DNA of 64,000 nucleotides from Deminuibacter soli (GTDB lineage Bacteria; Bacteroidota; Bacteroidia; Chitinophagales; Chitinophagaceae): NCBI RefSeq assembly GCF_003412455.1, contig NZ_QTJU01000001.1, positions 372,001 to 436,000 of the forward strand, read 5' to 3'. Shown piece by piece: positions 9,296 to 18,396 of this stretch (position 1 is its first letter; each line of letters starts with the position of its first letter). The notes under the pieces were generated by a model. It saw only the letters and a program-made list of their open reading frames with translations, ran no database searches and was not told where the DNA came from. The position numbers and the translations under genes were made by a program.

Positions 9296-10294
9296 ATGAA
9301 AATTGCATTCTTTTCTACCCAGCCCTATGACCGGCATTTTTTTGATTGCTACAATGACCCGTTTGGTTTTGAGCTGGAATATTTTGATACACCGCTTAAC
9401 AGGAACACAACCGGCTTAATCAGCCAGTGCGAAGCGGTGTGCATTTTCGTAAACGACCATGCAGACGCCGCGACCTTGCAGCAGCTGGCAGACAAAGGCG
9501 TAAAAATCATTGCACTGCGTTGTGCGGGTTTTAATAATATAGATCTCGGGGCAGCAAAGACGCTGGGCCTGCGCGTATGCCGCGTACCGGCCTATTCGCC
9601 CGAGGCCGTAGCTGAACATGCACTGGCCATGATACTGACCTTAAACCGTAAAACACACAAGGCGTACAACCGTGTGCGGGAGCAGAATTTTGCCCTCAAC
9701 GGTTTGCTGGGCTTTGACATGCATGGCAAAACCATTGGCGTGGTAGGTACAGGCAATATAGGTAAGGCATTTTGCACTATTGTGCAAGGTTTTGGCTGTA
9801 AAATGCTTGCGTTTGACCTGGTGGCTAACCGGGAGCTGGAGCAGCTGGGTGTTGAATTTGTGCCGTTGATTGATTTGCTGCAACAGAGTGACATTATTTC
9901 CCTGCACTGCCCGTTAACCGATCAAACACGGCACCTGGTAAACACAGAAACTATGGCGCTGATGAAGAATGGCGTGATGATCATCAATACCAGCCGTGGC
10001 GGTTTAATTGATACCGCCAGCGTGATTGAAGGATTGAAAAGCTGCAAAATCGGTTATCTCGGCATTGACGTATATGAACAGGAGGAAAAGCTGTTTTTCA
10101 GGGATTTGTCTGACGATATCATCCAGGATGATATGATACAGCGGCTGATGAGTTTTCCGAATGTACTGGTTACAGCGCACCAGGCTTTTTTTACAAAGGA
10201 AGCGCTTACACAAATCGCCCTCACCACCTTAAAAAGCATAGATGAATTACACAGGGGAAACAATTTAACCCAAAAGGCAGCGTTATTAGTGTAA
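9296..10294 (+). CDS. 2-Hydroxyacid dehydrogenase, D-lactate dehydrogenase type
   Basis: A 332-residue NAD-dependent D-isomer-specific 2-hydroxyacid dehydrogenase, most like fermentative D-lactate dehydrogenase (LdhA), which reduces pyruvate to D-lactate. Evidence: MKIAFFSTQPYDRHFF at the N-terminus, the dinucleotide fold VVGTGNIGKAF (about 150), INTSRGGLID with the catalytic Arg (about 233), the YEQEEKLFF segment typical of LdhA, and VTAHQAFFTKEA with the catalytic His (about 295). I use ATG 9296; the open frame runs back to 9221, but the extra 25 residues are not homologous in character. It is a single gene. Other 2-hydroxyacid substrates cannot be excluded. Confidence 0.9.
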   Translation: MKIAFFSTQPYDRHFFDCYNDPFGFELEYFDTPLNRNTTGLISQCEAVCIFVNDHADAATLQQLADKGVKIIALRCAGFNNIDLGAAKTLGLRVCRVPAYSPEAVAEHALAMILTLNRKTHKAYNRVREQNFALNGLLGFDMHGKTIGVVGTGNIGKAFCTIVQGFGCKMLAFDLVANRELEQLGVEFVPLIDLLQQSDIISLHCPLTDQTRHLVNTETMALMKNGVMIINTSRGGLIDTASVIEGLKSCKIGYLGIDVYEQEEKLFFRDLSDDIIQDDMIQRLMSFPNVLVTAHQAFFTKEALTQIALTTLKSIDELHRGNNLTQKAALLV

Positions 10295-10302
10295 GGGTCA
10301 TC

Positions 10303-10341
10303 TTTTCAGTAATCCAATATATTTTCAGGAAATCCAATGTA
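10303..10341 (+). repeat. Tandem direct repeat before a lipoprotein gene
   Basis: Two adjacent near-identical units, TTTTCAGTAATCCAATATA (10303-10321) and TTTTCAGGAAATCCAATGTA (10322-10341), lie 60 to 100 nt before the lipoprotein start at 10400. The spacing would suit an activator or repressor site, but nothing links it to a known regulator. Confidence 0.5.
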
Positions 10342-10399
10342 GAACAGCATCCCGGAGCTTTTCCGCAGTGTGCTGCAGTGTAGTAAAAATATATGTGCT

Positions 10400-11302
10400 A
10401 TGAAAAATTTGTTCCCGATCAGCGTGGTCGTATTTGTGATGGTGTGCTTTTTAGTGTCGTGCTCGAAAGAGAAAAGTTATGAAAGCGGCATAAACGGCAT
10501 ACCCTCCAAAGGTGCGCTGTCAAAGGATTCCCAGGGCAATTGTCTTTCCACCATCACACACGGCAGTTATGTTACCGGCAAAACTTTAAACCGCGACAGT
10601 AACTATGTTGAAGTACAGGTAACTGTTACGCAAACCGGTTCTTATAAAATAAGTACTGACAGCCAGAACAACATGATCTTCTCCGATTCAGGCTACTTCG
10701 CTGCTACAGGTGCGCAAACCGTTAAATTAAGAGGTGCGGGCAAACCCATACTCGCCAACATTACCGACTTCACCGTATCGTACGACAGCACGGTGTGCAG
10801 TTTCAGCGTTACGGTTAAACAAGGCACTACAGACAGCACGGGCACGGGCGATAGTTCAATTAACCAGAGCGATACTGCATGGCATTTTGCAGACGCCAAC
10901 CTGTCGAAACAATACAATGGTTATATCGATAAAATGGTGATCTATGATTACGTTACAGATACGGTTACCTATAAACTCATGAGCATTGTGGGTTACCCTG
11001 CAACCAACTACGATACGGCATTTCAGCTGGCTATACGCCTGCCCAACGGTGTTATTGAACCGGGTATATATGATAACAGCACCGGCGCCACTTTTAATTA
11101 TGTAAAACAAGATGGTGCCAATGGCTTTACCTATGTGTATGCTGCTGATGGCACCAATTCTACAAGTGTATCGGTAACCATTGAATCGTATAACGCCACT
11201 ACACACGTGGCAACCGGCACCTTTACTGCTGAAGCCAGTTATGTTTCAACAGGCAACAATACCATTACCGGGCGGTTTACCGGGTATGTATCATCACAGT
11301 AA
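10400..11302 (+). CDS. Putative outer-membrane or surface lipoprotein
   Basis: A 300-residue lipoprotein. The signal peptide ends in the lipobox LVSC with Cys21, followed by SKEK. The mature part is rich in Thr, Ser, Gly and Asn and predicted all-beta, in two parts. The first, about 40-150, has NCLSTITHGSYVTGKTL and alternating beta strands ending in CSFSVTV. A Thr/Gly/Asp linker follows, then a second beta domain, about 165-300. I do not recognise a named family. ATG 10400 is chosen because the signal peptide starts there; the open frame reaches back to 10370. It is preceded by a tandem direct repeat and followed by a shared terminator. Confidence 0.75.
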   Translation: MKNLFPISVVVFVMVCFLVSCSKEKSYESGINGIPSKGALSKDSQGNCLSTITHGSYVTGKTLNRDSNYVEVQVTVTQTGSYKISTDSQNNMIFSDSGYFAATGAQTVKLRGAGKPILANITDFTVSYDSTVCSFSVTVKQGTTDSTGTGDSSINQSDTAWHFADANLSKQYNGYIDKMVIYDYVTDTVTYKLMSIVGYPATNYDTAFQLAIRLPNGVIEPGIYDNSTGATFNYVKQDGANGFTYVYAADGTNSTSVSVTIESYNATTHVATGTFTAEASYVSTGNNTITGRFTGYVSSQ

Positions 11303-11341
11303 TGTCTTCCTTTCAGCCTTACCAATAGAGGGTCGCAAATA

Positions 11342-11383
11342 AAAAGGTTGAAGCTTCATTCATTGCTTCAACCTTTTTTATAG
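11342..11383. terminator. Bidirectional terminator
   Basis: AAAGGTTGAAGC pairs with GCTTCAACCTTT across a 10-nt loop, flanked by A-rich and T-rich runs. It separates the convergent lipoprotein and GH5-like genes. Confidence 0.85.
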
Positions 11384-11405
11384 TCAGTTTATTTTACTGC
11401 TATCG

Positions 11406-12491
11406 TTATTCCGCATTCAGTTTTTTAATCAGGTTCACTTCATCCTGGCGGTACGCTTTACCATCTTTGTAGAAGATATCATGAAACCATTGTACAGGCT
11501 CGCTTCCATCGGGAATGGGAGTATCCCATGCGTAGATGGTGTTGGTTTTTCCTGAAACAAAGCCCCAGTTAATGGCGCCCACGTGTTCTTTTTTCAGCAT
11601 GGGCAATATGGTGTAGAAGGTGCTGTTGCGCGGACGGGCCATGTATTCTGTGCAGATTAACGGGCGGCCTGTTGCTTTCAGCAAATCAACCACGCGCTGG
11701 TGCCAGGGCAGTTCTTCATAATCGTGGTAAGTGATTACGTCTGAATTGGCTTCCTGGAAAGCGTTCAGGTTTTTGAGATCCCATGCCCACAAACCGGCGC
11801 TTACAGGCTGATCGGGATTTACGTCTCTTGCCCAGCTGAACACTTTGGTGAGCAATGGCAATGAAGAATCACCTTTGCCGGAGTTACCGGGTTCGTTATA
11901 CAAATCCCACAGCAGAATGCGTTTGTCATGCGCAAAAGTGGTTAATACGTCTTTTACATATTTTTCCAGGTCAGGAAAAATGGTGCTGTCTGCAGAAGCG
12001 GGCTGACCGGGATCCTGTACCCAGCCTGAGTTGTGGATGCCGGGTTTGGGTGCAGGCTGTATGCCGGGTTTGGGAGTTTTGTTCCAGCAGTCATCAAAAA
12101 ACACAAACAGGGTTTGAATATGATGTTTATCTGCAATAGATAAATACTGGTCTACTCTTTTTTTAAATCCGGCGGGATCCTGTTTCCAGGCTACATTGTG
12201 CAGGAACACGCGCATGGTGTTAAAACCAATGCCTTCGGCATAACCCAATTCCCTGTCAATGGTAGCTGCATCAAAGGTTTCGGCCTGCCACATTTCGAGC
12301 TGGTTGATGGCAGTGCTGGGGATAAAATTGGCGCCGGTTATCCATTTGTGTTGCTGGTACCAGGCATTGGCTTTTTCGGCAGACCATACTTTGGCTTTTT
12401 CGGGCGCAGGCTTTCCGGGTTTGTCACCGGCATGCGCAGTAAGCGTGGCAAGCAGGGAGCACATATAAATGCTCCGCATCAGATGTTTCAT
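11406..12491 (-). CDS. Secreted glycoside hydrolase, GH5-like
   Basis: A 361-residue exported TIM-barrel glycosidase. The signal peptide is MKHLMRSIYMCSLLATLTAHA. Clan GH-A landmarks are present: FNTMRVFLHNVAW near the start, LLWDLYNEPGN with the presumed acid/base Glu (about 200), and LICTEYMARP with the presumed nucleophile Glu (about 281). Such proteins are often labelled beta-xylanase or cellulase in Bacteroidota, but the substrate is not shown by sequence. The frame is open to an ATG at 12572, which directly abuts the stop of the upstream GH43 gene; that extension would be translated through a hairpin and lacks signal-peptide character, so I use 12491. It is co-oriented with the GH43 gene, probably one transcript acting on one plant or algal polysaccharide. 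Confidence 0.82.
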   Translation of the reverse strand: MKHLMRSIYMCSLLATLTAHAGDKPGKPAPEKAKVWSAEKANAWYQQHKWITGANFIPSTAINQLEMWQAETFDAATIDRELGYAEGIGFNTMRVFLHNVAWKQDPAGFKKRVDQYLSIADKHHIQTLFVFFDDCWNKTPKPGIQPAPKPGIHNSGWVQDPGQPASADSTIFPDLEKYVKDVLTTFAHDKRILLWDLYNEPGNSGKGDSSLPLLTKVFSWARDVNPDQPVSAGLWAWDLKNLNAFQEANSDVITYHDYEELPWHQRVVDLLKATGRPLICTEYMARPRNSTFYTILPMLKKEHVGAINWGFVSGKTNTIYAWDTPIPDGSEPVQWFHDIFYKDGKAYRQDEVNLIKKLNAE

Positions 12492-12524
12492 TCTAGTTGT
12501 TTTTGGTAGTAGTGCCTGCAATAT

Positions 12525-12552
12525 AATACGGGCAGGTTGCCCCGCCCGTATT
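12525..12552. other. Intercistronic hairpin between GH43 and GH5 genes
   Basis: AATACGGGC (12525-12533) and GCCCGTATT (12544-12552) are perfect complements with a 10-nt loop. On the transcribed minus strand it lies between the GH43 stop and the GH5 start and is not followed by a T run there, so it is more likely an mRNA processing or stability element than a full terminator. Confidence 0.55.
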
Positions 12553-12572
12553 TTTAAATGTTTTTTCGACAT

Positions 12573-13610
12573 TTATTTTGAAGAAGATGGCAAATTCAGC
12601 TCTGCACCTGCTTTAACAGGCGTGCCGAAATCGGGCATGCCGTCTGCTTTCCAGGTGAACGGCTGCATGCGTGGAGAGCGCAATCCGCCGCAACCGTCAC
12701 CGGGATGGCTGTTGGCATGGTACAGAATCCAATCCTGTTTGCCGTCTGGTGATTTAAAAAAAGAATTATGTCCGGGTGCGTATACCTCGTTTTCGGGAGA
12801 CTGTTTAAATACCGGCTCGCTGTGTTTTGACCAGGAGGTGGGGTCAAGAATATTGCCTTTGCCATTGTAGCGTAGCAGTCCGAGTGCGTAAAAATCAGTC
12901 CAGCAGCCGCTGGCAGAATATACTACAAACAGGTTGCCCTTGTGCTGCAGTGCCTGCGGGCCTTCGTTTACATCAACATGCGGCGGATTGCTGCTGGCAC
13001 CGAGGTCACCATTTTTCTCCCAGCTGTATTCTGGTGAAGACAGTTTTACGCGGTTACCCTCGATGGTCCAGGGATTGCTCATAGCGGCAATGTATATGTC
13101 CTGGCGGCCGTTGGTATCGCCTTCCCAGCCACTCCAAACCATGTACAGTTTGCCTTTAAACAGGAACACATCCCCATCAATCGCCCATTTATCGGACGGG
13201 TCGCTAACCTTGCCCCTGAACGTCCATTCGCCTTTCATCGGGTCGTTGCCATTGTTCTCGAGCACGTACATGCGGTGGTGGTCGTTGCTGCCATCATCTG
13301 CTGCAAAATAGGCGTACCATTTACCATTCAGTTCCATTACCTCGGGCGCCCATAATTCTTTGCTGTAAGGCATTCCCTGCGGCGGACGGTACAATACCGC
13401 ATGTTCGGCATCTTTGAGGTTGCCGAGACTTTTGGTTTTCCACAACTCAACGCTGTGACCGGTAGTGCTGGTGTAATAGTAATAGCCGTTTTTGTAGAAG
13501 CTGTACGGATCGGGCCCTGATGGCAGAATGGGATTGGTAAACGTTTGCTGCGCCTGCACAGATGCAGTGGAAAGGCAGGCAGCAAAGGCAAGCAATTGGA
13601 TTAATTTCAT
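12573..13610 (-). CDS. Secreted glycoside hydrolase family 43 protein
   Basis: A 345-residue exported five-bladed beta-propeller enzyme of GH43, a family of arabinofuranosidases, arabinanases and xylosidases. The signal peptide covers about 1-20 (ASVQA). The three family carboxylates are visible: Asp34 in PSGPDPYSF (base), Asp145 in KWAIDGDVF (pKa modulator) and Glu216 in VDVNEGPQ (acid). The tail YAPGHNSFFKSPDGKQDWILYHA is a further GH43 block. A single catalytic domain without an accessory binding domain gives the expected length. It is first in an operon with the GH5-like gene; the pairing suggests arabinoxylan or arabinan breakdown, which is inference. Confidence 0.9.
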   Translation of the reverse strand: MKLIQLLAFAACLSTASVQAQQTFTNPILPSGPDPYSFYKNGYYYYTSTTGHSVELWKTKSLGNLKDAEHAVLYRPPQGMPYSKELWAPEVMELNGKWYAYFAADDGSNDHHRMYVLENNGNDPMKGEWTFRGKVSDPSDKWAIDGDVFLFKGKLYMVWSGWEGDTNGRQDIYIAAMSNPWTIEGNRVKLSSPEYSWEKNGDLGASSNPPHVDVNEGPQALQHKGNLFVVYSASGCWTDFYALGLLRYNGKGNILDPTSWSKHSEPVFKQSPENEVYAPGHNSFFKSPDGKQDWILYHANSHPGDGCGGLRSPRMQPFTWKADGMPDFGTPVKAGAELNLPSSSK

Positions 13611-13667
13611 AATGCTGATTATAAAGTGTGTGCTGTTGCCTGCTCAAAATACTGATTACTGCGAATT

Positions 13668-13710
13668 TTGAAAAAACAAAAGCCGCAGTGCATGAACACT
13701 ACGGCTTTTG
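13668..13710 (-). terminator. lspA terminator
   Basis: Read on the minus strand, CAAAAGCCGTAGTG pairs imperfectly with CACTGCGGCTTTTG and is followed by TTTTTT. It lies about 30 nt beyond the lspA stop, ahead of the GH43 start. Confidence 0.75.
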
Positions 13711-13739
13711 AAAAATGTATATAACAATTTACGTTACGG

Positions 13740-14414
13740 CTATTTAAGCGGTGCCTGCTGTTCATTGAGCGTGACATGATCCAGCGGTGCGGCTGTTTTT
13801 GCCGGTGCAGGGAAAAATTTCTGCTGCCAGATAACAATGGCGATTACACCTACCGAAATAGATGCATCTGCCAGGTTAAACACCGGGCTGAAGAATTCAA
13901 ACTCATCACCACCCCAGAAAGGAAACCACATGGGATAATGGGTGTTGCGGATGATGGGAAAATACAGCATATCCACCACGCGGCCATGCAGGAAGCTGGC
14001 ATACCCGCCGCCTGCAGGAAACAGTTTGGCAACATTCTGCATAAATGGATCGCTGCGTTCGAAGATCATTCCATAAAAAAGACTGTCGATGAGATTACCG
14101 AGTGCGCCTGCATAAATTAAACCGGCGCAAATAATAAAACCTTTGTGGTATTTTTTACGGATGAGGGTGCGCAGGTAGAAAGTACCGAATATAACGGCCA
14201 CGAGCCTGAACAGGGTGAGCACGATTTTTCCGAAACCGCCGCCGAACTTCCAGCCCCAGGCCATGCCTTCGTTTTCTACAAAGTGCAACCTGAACCAGCT
14301 ACCCAGTACTTTGTGCTCTTCGCCCACGTAGTAATGGGTTTTAATATAAAACTTTAATGCCTGGTCTGCGAACAATACCAGCAAAATCAAAAAGGCCAGT
14401 TGTTTCCCTTTCAT
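13740..14414 (-). CDS. lspA: Lipoprotein signal peptidase
   Basis: Inner-membrane aspartyl protease (signal peptidase II) that cuts lipoprotein signal peptides after diacylglyceryl modification of the lipobox Cys. Four transmembrane segments are visible. The paired catalytic aspartates lie in GRVVDMLYF (Asp148) and FNLADASISVG (Asp183); VENEGMAWGW near residue 50 matches the conserved first periplasmic motif. At 224 residues it is longer than the roughly 165-residue E. coli enzyme, because of an insertion between the third helix and the first Asp (about 113-142) and a soluble tail. It would mature the several lipoproteins predicted in this window. A promoter match lies just upstream. Confidence 0.93.
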   Translation of the reverse strand: MKGKQLAFLILLVLFADQALKFYIKTHYYVGEEHKVLGSWFRLHFVENEGMAWGWKFGGGFGKIVLTLFRLVAVIFGTFYLRTLIRKKYHKGFIICAGLIYAGALGNLIDSLFYGMIFERSDPFMQNVAKLFPAGGGYASFLHGRVVDMLYFPIIRNTHYPMWFPFWGGDEFEFFSPVFNLADASISVGVIAIVIWQQKFFPAPAKTAAPLDHVTLNEQQAPLK

Positions 14415-14441
14415 CTCAGCCGCTGTTTATTTTTTTCGTTT

Positions 14442-14470
14442 CAAAGATAGGAGAATTGCCCGAAGTTCAA
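14442..14470 (-). promoter_or_regulatory. Bacteroidota-type promoter for lspA
   Basis: On the minus strand, TTG (14468-14470), an 18-nt spacer and TATCTTTG (14442-14449) fit the consensus TTG-N17-23-TAnnTTTG. It predicts a short leader before the lspA start at 14414. Confidence 0.6.
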
Positions 14471-14599
14471 TGGTTGTATAAATTGGGCTGGTATGCGAAA
14501 TGATGCGGGTTACAGCGAAAATCTGTTGAAATGGCGTTAAAACTGTTTTTGGGTTAAACGCCTGGTGGCAATTGGTATCCAAACCGGCAAAGCAAAACT

Positions 14600-14890
14600 A
14601 TGAAACGATTGATGTTACTGTTCTGCGCCGCTGCCATCACCCTGTTTGCGGTGAGCTGCGCACCTTCTGCCGTAGTTGTTACAGAACGTCCTGCACCACC
14701 GGTTTATGTGCGTCCTGCACCGCCCCGCCCCGGTTACATATGGGTAGAAGGCGAATGGCGCGCACGCAGCGGCCGTTATGTTTGGCAAAATGGTTACTGG
14801 ACCCGCCCGCATGGCTCCAGGCAATGGCATGGCGGCCATTGGGAAAAAGCCCGCGGCGGCTGGTACTGGCAAAATGGCTACTGGCGCTAA
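14600..14890 (+). CDS. Small lipoprotein with WxxGxW repeats
   Basis: A 96-residue lipoprotein with lipobox AVSC (Cys20). The mature protein is a Pro-rich linker followed by repeated Trp/Tyr-rich units: YIWVEGEW, YVWQNGYW, WHGGHW and WYWQNGYW. This is the YXWGXW pattern found in short envelope lipoproteins of many Gram-negative bacteria, whose function is not established. It is probably anchored in the outer membrane facing the periplasm or surface. It runs convergently to murF-alr with only 24 nt between stops and no obvious terminator hairpin. Confidence 0.85.
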   Translation: MKRLMLLFCAAAITLFAVSCAPSAVVVTERPAPPVYVRPAPPRPGYIWVEGEWRARSGRYVWQNGYWTRPHGSRQWHGGHWEKARGGWYWQNGYWR

Positions 14891-14914
14891 CGGGTTGAGA
14901 ATGATAAGCTTTTA

Positions 14915-17422
14915 TTAATCTTCGTAATAAATGCGTTTCACGCGCTGGCCAATGCCTGTGAGTATTTCATAGGCAATGGTTTTGCCCCAGGCAGCCACCT
15001 GCTGTACAGGAAGCTGGTGACCAAAAATCTCTACCTCATCGTTTTCCTGTACACCGGGTATGCCGGTTACATTTACCATGGTCATATCCATGGCTACATT
15101 GCCTATCACCGGGGCCAGCCGCCCGTTGATGTACACCTGCCCTGCCCCGTTACTGAAACGGCGGCCAAACCCATCGGCATAACCAATGCGGATGGTGGCT
15201 ATTAAGGAATCTGCTGTTATTTTCCCCTTCCTGTTGTACCCTACCGTATCACCGGCAGGCACATGGCGCAATTGCGCAATGGTGGTTTTTAGCGTAGCCA
15301 CTGTTTGCAGGTTCATGTGCTCGTTATTGGCACTGTCAATGCCATACAACCCAATGCCAAGACGCACCATATCAAACTGCAGGTCGTGCCTGCGGCTAAT
15401 GCCCCCTGTGTTGGATAAATGCCGGATAAAACGGTAACCCAATTGTTGCTGCAGCAAAGTGCAGGCTTCTGTAAAACGCACGGCCTGCAGATCGGTAAAA
15501 GCATCATCACCGGGGTCTTCGCTTGATGCAAGGTGGCTGAATACAGATTTTACACGCAGGTGCGTGCTTTGTGTGAGCAGGGCCTGCAGCGCTTCCATAT
15601 CGTGTAATTCAAAACCAAGCCGGTGCATGCCGGTATCAATTTTAATGTGCACGGGATATTGCTGCAAACCCTGCTGGCGAACATATTGCTGAAAGGCAGT
15701 TAGTATGCCGAAAGAAAATAACTCGGGTTCCAGGTTATACTGCACCAGCACTTCAAACGCGGCTTCGTCTACATTCATGATTAAGATGGGCAGGCTAATA
15801 CCTGCCTTGCGCAGCTCTACGCCTTCATCGGCATATGCAACGGCGAGATAATCTACTTTATGAAACTGCAGCATACCGGCAATTTCAGCACTGCCGCTGC
15901 CATAACCAAAGGCTTTTACCATGGCCATGAGCTTAACGCCTGGTCTTAATTCCTGCTGGTATTGTTTAAGATTATGCACCAACGCAGAGAGGTTAATCTC
16001 CATCACGGTCTGGTGAACCTTCTGTCCCAGCCAGTTGCTGATGCGTTCAAATGCAAACACGCGTGCACCTTTCAGCAACACATATTCATCCCTGAAATGG
16101 TGGGTGGTTACTTTGTGCAGAAAAGCATCGGTGCTTTCGTACAGTTCTATGGCAGGCGCATCGGGCATGTTTTCCAGCAGGTGTTTTACCTGCTGCATTT
16201 GCGTGCCGATGCCGATAAAACGGCTGATGCGGCGCATGCTTATTTCGGCAGCCACCTGCCTGTACAGCTGCGCAGGGGCCATACCTGCCTGGAATATATC
16301 GGAGAGTATTACAGTTTTGCGATGCGCGCCTGCCTGCTGCACCAGGTGATCCAATGCAATGGTTAATGAAGCCAGGTCGTTGTTGTAGGCATCGTTGAGC
16401 AGGTAACAGCCGTTCACGCCTTTCATCAGCTGCAAACGCATGTCTACTGCCTGCAGGGCAGGCATGCGCTGCTGTATTTTTTCTGCTCCTGTTTGCAGGT
16501 ACAGCATAATACAGCAACAGGTAATGGCATTATCTACAGATGCCTTATCGGTAAATGGTATGGCAAAGGAAAATGTGGTATCTGCATAGCGCACACGCAG
16601 CTGTGTGGTATCCTGCGCAGGATTTTGTTCTTCCTGTAACAATTTTACCGTGGCATTGCCCGAACGGCTCCAGGAAAACAGCTGCAGCCCGGCAGGCAGC
16701 AAATGGCGGTCATCACCGGTTATGTCAATACCCGCCTGCGCCAGGTTTTCTGTGCAATACACAAGCACCTGGCTGTTGCTGAACAGGCGTAATTTTTCCA
16801 ATGCTTTTTCGCGGTAGCCGGTAAAGCCTTCGTTGTGCGCTTCACCGATATTGGTGAGAATGCCTATACCTGGTTGTATAATGGCCTGCAGCCTGGCCAT
16901 TTCATGCACGGTAGAAATACCGGCTTCCAGTATGGCGAGGTTGTGCTGCTCACTCATTTGCCAAACACTAAGTGGCACACCGGTTTGGGAGTTATAACTG
17001 CGCGGACTTCTTACAATGGTATAATCGGGTGACAGCAATTGATACAGCCATTCTTTCACGATGGTTTTGCCATTGCTCCCGGTAACGCCAATTACGGGGT
17101 AGTGAAATTGTTTGCGGTGCCAGGCAGCCAGTTGCTGCAGGGCATCGAGCGTATTGTTTACAAAAACAATATTGGCGCCAGTTAATGCCGTTGTATCAAA
17201 GCCTTTGCGCACCATAAAATTGCGCACGCCGCTGTTGTATACTTCGGATATATACAGGTGCCCATCGTTACGGCCGGTTTGTAAAGCAATAAATAAACTT
17301 GTTTGCGGAAAGGCAATGCGCCGGCTATCGGTTAACAAATATTCCACCAGGGCAGCCGGCTCAGCTATCTGCGAAGGCGCATTTAATACATCTGCTATCT
17401 GCTGTATGGTATATTGGTTCAT
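14915..17422 (-). CDS. murF-alr: Bifunctional MurF ligase / alanine racemase
   Basis: A single 835-residue protein joining two peptidoglycan-precursor enzymes. Residues 1 to about 450 are UDP-MurNAc-tripeptide:D-Ala-D-Ala ligase with the ATP loop GVTGSNGKT (112-120) and the Mur ligase segment LLNDAYNNDLASL. Residues about 460-835 are alanine racemase with VKAFGYGSG carrying the PLP lysine (about 502) and the IRIGYADGFGRRF block near the C-terminus that holds the second catalytic residue region. The racemase makes the D-Ala that feeds the ligase substrate. This fusion is a known Bacteroidota arrangement. It is last in a tight minus-strand operon, 9 nt after the terC-like gene. Confidence 0.95.
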   Translation of the reverse strand: MNQYTIQQIADVLNAPSQIAEPAALVEYLLTDSRRIAFPQTSLFIALQTGRNDGHLYISEVYNSGVRNFMVRKGFDTTALTGANIVFVNNTLDALQQLAAWHRKQFHYPVIGVTGSNGKTIVKEWLYQLLSPDYTIVRSPRSYNSQTGVPLSVWQMSEQHNLAILEAGISTVHEMARLQAIIQPGIGILTNIGEAHNEGFTGYREKALEKLRLFSNSQVLVYCTENLAQAGIDITGDDRHLLPAGLQLFSWSRSGNATVKLLQEEQNPAQDTTQLRVRYADTTFSFAIPFTDKASVDNAITCCCIMLYLQTGAEKIQQRMPALQAVDMRLQLMKGVNGCYLLNDAYNNDLASLTIALDHLVQQAGAHRKTVILSDIFQAGMAPAQLYRQVAAEISMRRISRFIGIGTQMQQVKHLLENMPDAPAIELYESTDAFLHKVTTHHFRDEYVLLKGARVFAFERISNWLGQKVHQTVMEINLSALVHNLKQYQQELRPGVKLMAMVKAFGYGSGSAEIAGMLQFHKVDYLAVAYADEGVELRKAGISLPILIMNVDEAAFEVLVQYNLEPELFSFGILTAFQQYVRQQGLQQYPVHIKIDTGMHRLGFELHDMEALQALLTQSTHLRVKSVFSHLASSEDPGDDAFTDLQAVRFTEACTLLQQQLGYRFIRHLSNTGGISRRHDLQFDMVRLGIGLYGIDSANNEHMNLQTVATLKTTIAQLRHVPAGDTVGYNRKGKITADSLIATIRIGYADGFGRRFSNGAGQVYINGRLAPVIGNVAMDMTMVNVTGIPGVQENDEVEIFGHQLPVQQVAAWGKTIAYEILTGIGQRVKRIYYED

Positions 17423-17431
17423 AACATGCGT

Positions 17432-18385
17432 TTATGCCTGCGGTTGTTTTTTCAGCAGGGATGCCACAATTGATCCGGCAATGCAAAGTACAATTACACC
17501 CAGTGATAGGTAAATGGAGATATGGATATCGAAAAACTCAATCAGCATTTTAATACCGATGAATACCAGCACCACGGCAATACCCTGCTGCAGGTACACA
17601 AAGCGGTTAACAGCACCACGCAGCAAAAAGAACAGGCTGCGCAAGCCCAGTACCGCGAAAACGTTGCTGGAGTAAATCACCAGTACTTCATCCGGTGTAA
17701 ATGCCTGTTTGGCCGAGCTGCGCACCAGGGTTACCACGGTGGGTATGCTATCCAGCGCAAACACAATATCGGTTGCAGCCAGCATCAGCACCACCACAGC
17801 CAGTGAAGTAAAATACCATTTGTTCTGGATGGGAATTACATATTTGCCATTGGCCTGGCGGTCGGTTATCCTGAATAATTTTGTTACTGCCTTGTATACT
17901 TTTGATTGCTGCGGATCGTACTCATCATCTTCTTTGCGGATGAACAATTTAATACCTGTGTACAGCAAAAAGGCGCCGAACACGTACATGAGCCAATGGA
18001 AACGGTTAATGAGTTCTATGCCAAGTGCAATAAATATCACCCTGAATACAATAGCCAGCAAGATACCTACCAGCAGGGCGCGGCCTGCATCCATTTCATT
18101 TACCTTGAAAAAGCTGAAGATGAGGATAAACACGAAGATATTGTCGATGCTCAGGCTCCATTCCATTAAATAAGCCGAGATGTATTTTGTAGCTACATAA
18201 CTGTCTTTTTCTATCCATAAAAAAGCCCAGAATACCATAGACAGGCCAACCCAGAACAGTGTTTGCCACAGCGCTTTTTTAATGCTTACGGTGGCATGTT
18301 TTTTACTCATCAGTCCCAGGTCGAACAACAGGGCCAGTACCAGTACTATACCAAATACAATATATGCCAATTGTGTAGTGCTCAT
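17432..18385 (-). CDS. TerC/Alx family integral membrane protein
   Basis: A 317-residue polytopic membrane protein. It shows the TerC family core: SLSIDNIFVFILIF (about residues 70-83) and LAATDIVFALDSIPTV (about 205-220), acidic helices thought to bind or move metal ions. Members include E. coli Alx, linked to alkaline pH and manganese, and tellurite-resistance TerC. No ter operon is present, so tellurite resistance should not be assumed; manganese export or metal loading of secreted proteins is the better guess. I start at ATG 18385, where the first helix begins; the open frame to 18427 would overlap gldG. Gaps of 11 nt to gldG and 9 nt to murF-alr suggest co-transcription. Confidence 0.85.
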   Translation of the reverse strand: MSTTQLAYIVFGIVLVLALLFDLGLMSKKHATVSIKKALWQTLFWVGLSMVFWAFLWIEKDSYVATKYISAYLMEWSLSIDNIFVFILIFSFFKVNEMDAGRALLVGILLAIVFRVIFIALGIELINRFHWLMYVFGAFLLYTGIKLFIRKEDDEYDPQQSKVYKAVTKLFRITDRQANGKYVIPIQNKWYFTSLAVVVLMLAATDIVFALDSIPTVVTLVRSSAKQAFTPDEVLVIYSSNVFAVLGLRSLFFLLRGAVNRFVYLQQGIAVVLVFIGIKMLIEFFDIHISIYLSLGVIVLCIAGSIVASLLKKQPQA

Positions 18386-18396
18386 GATAGCCAGGG

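Noticed and set aside
17432-18385. Tellurite resistance role for the TerC-type gene
   Set aside because: No other ter genes adjoin; the family is broad and metal-related roles are more common.
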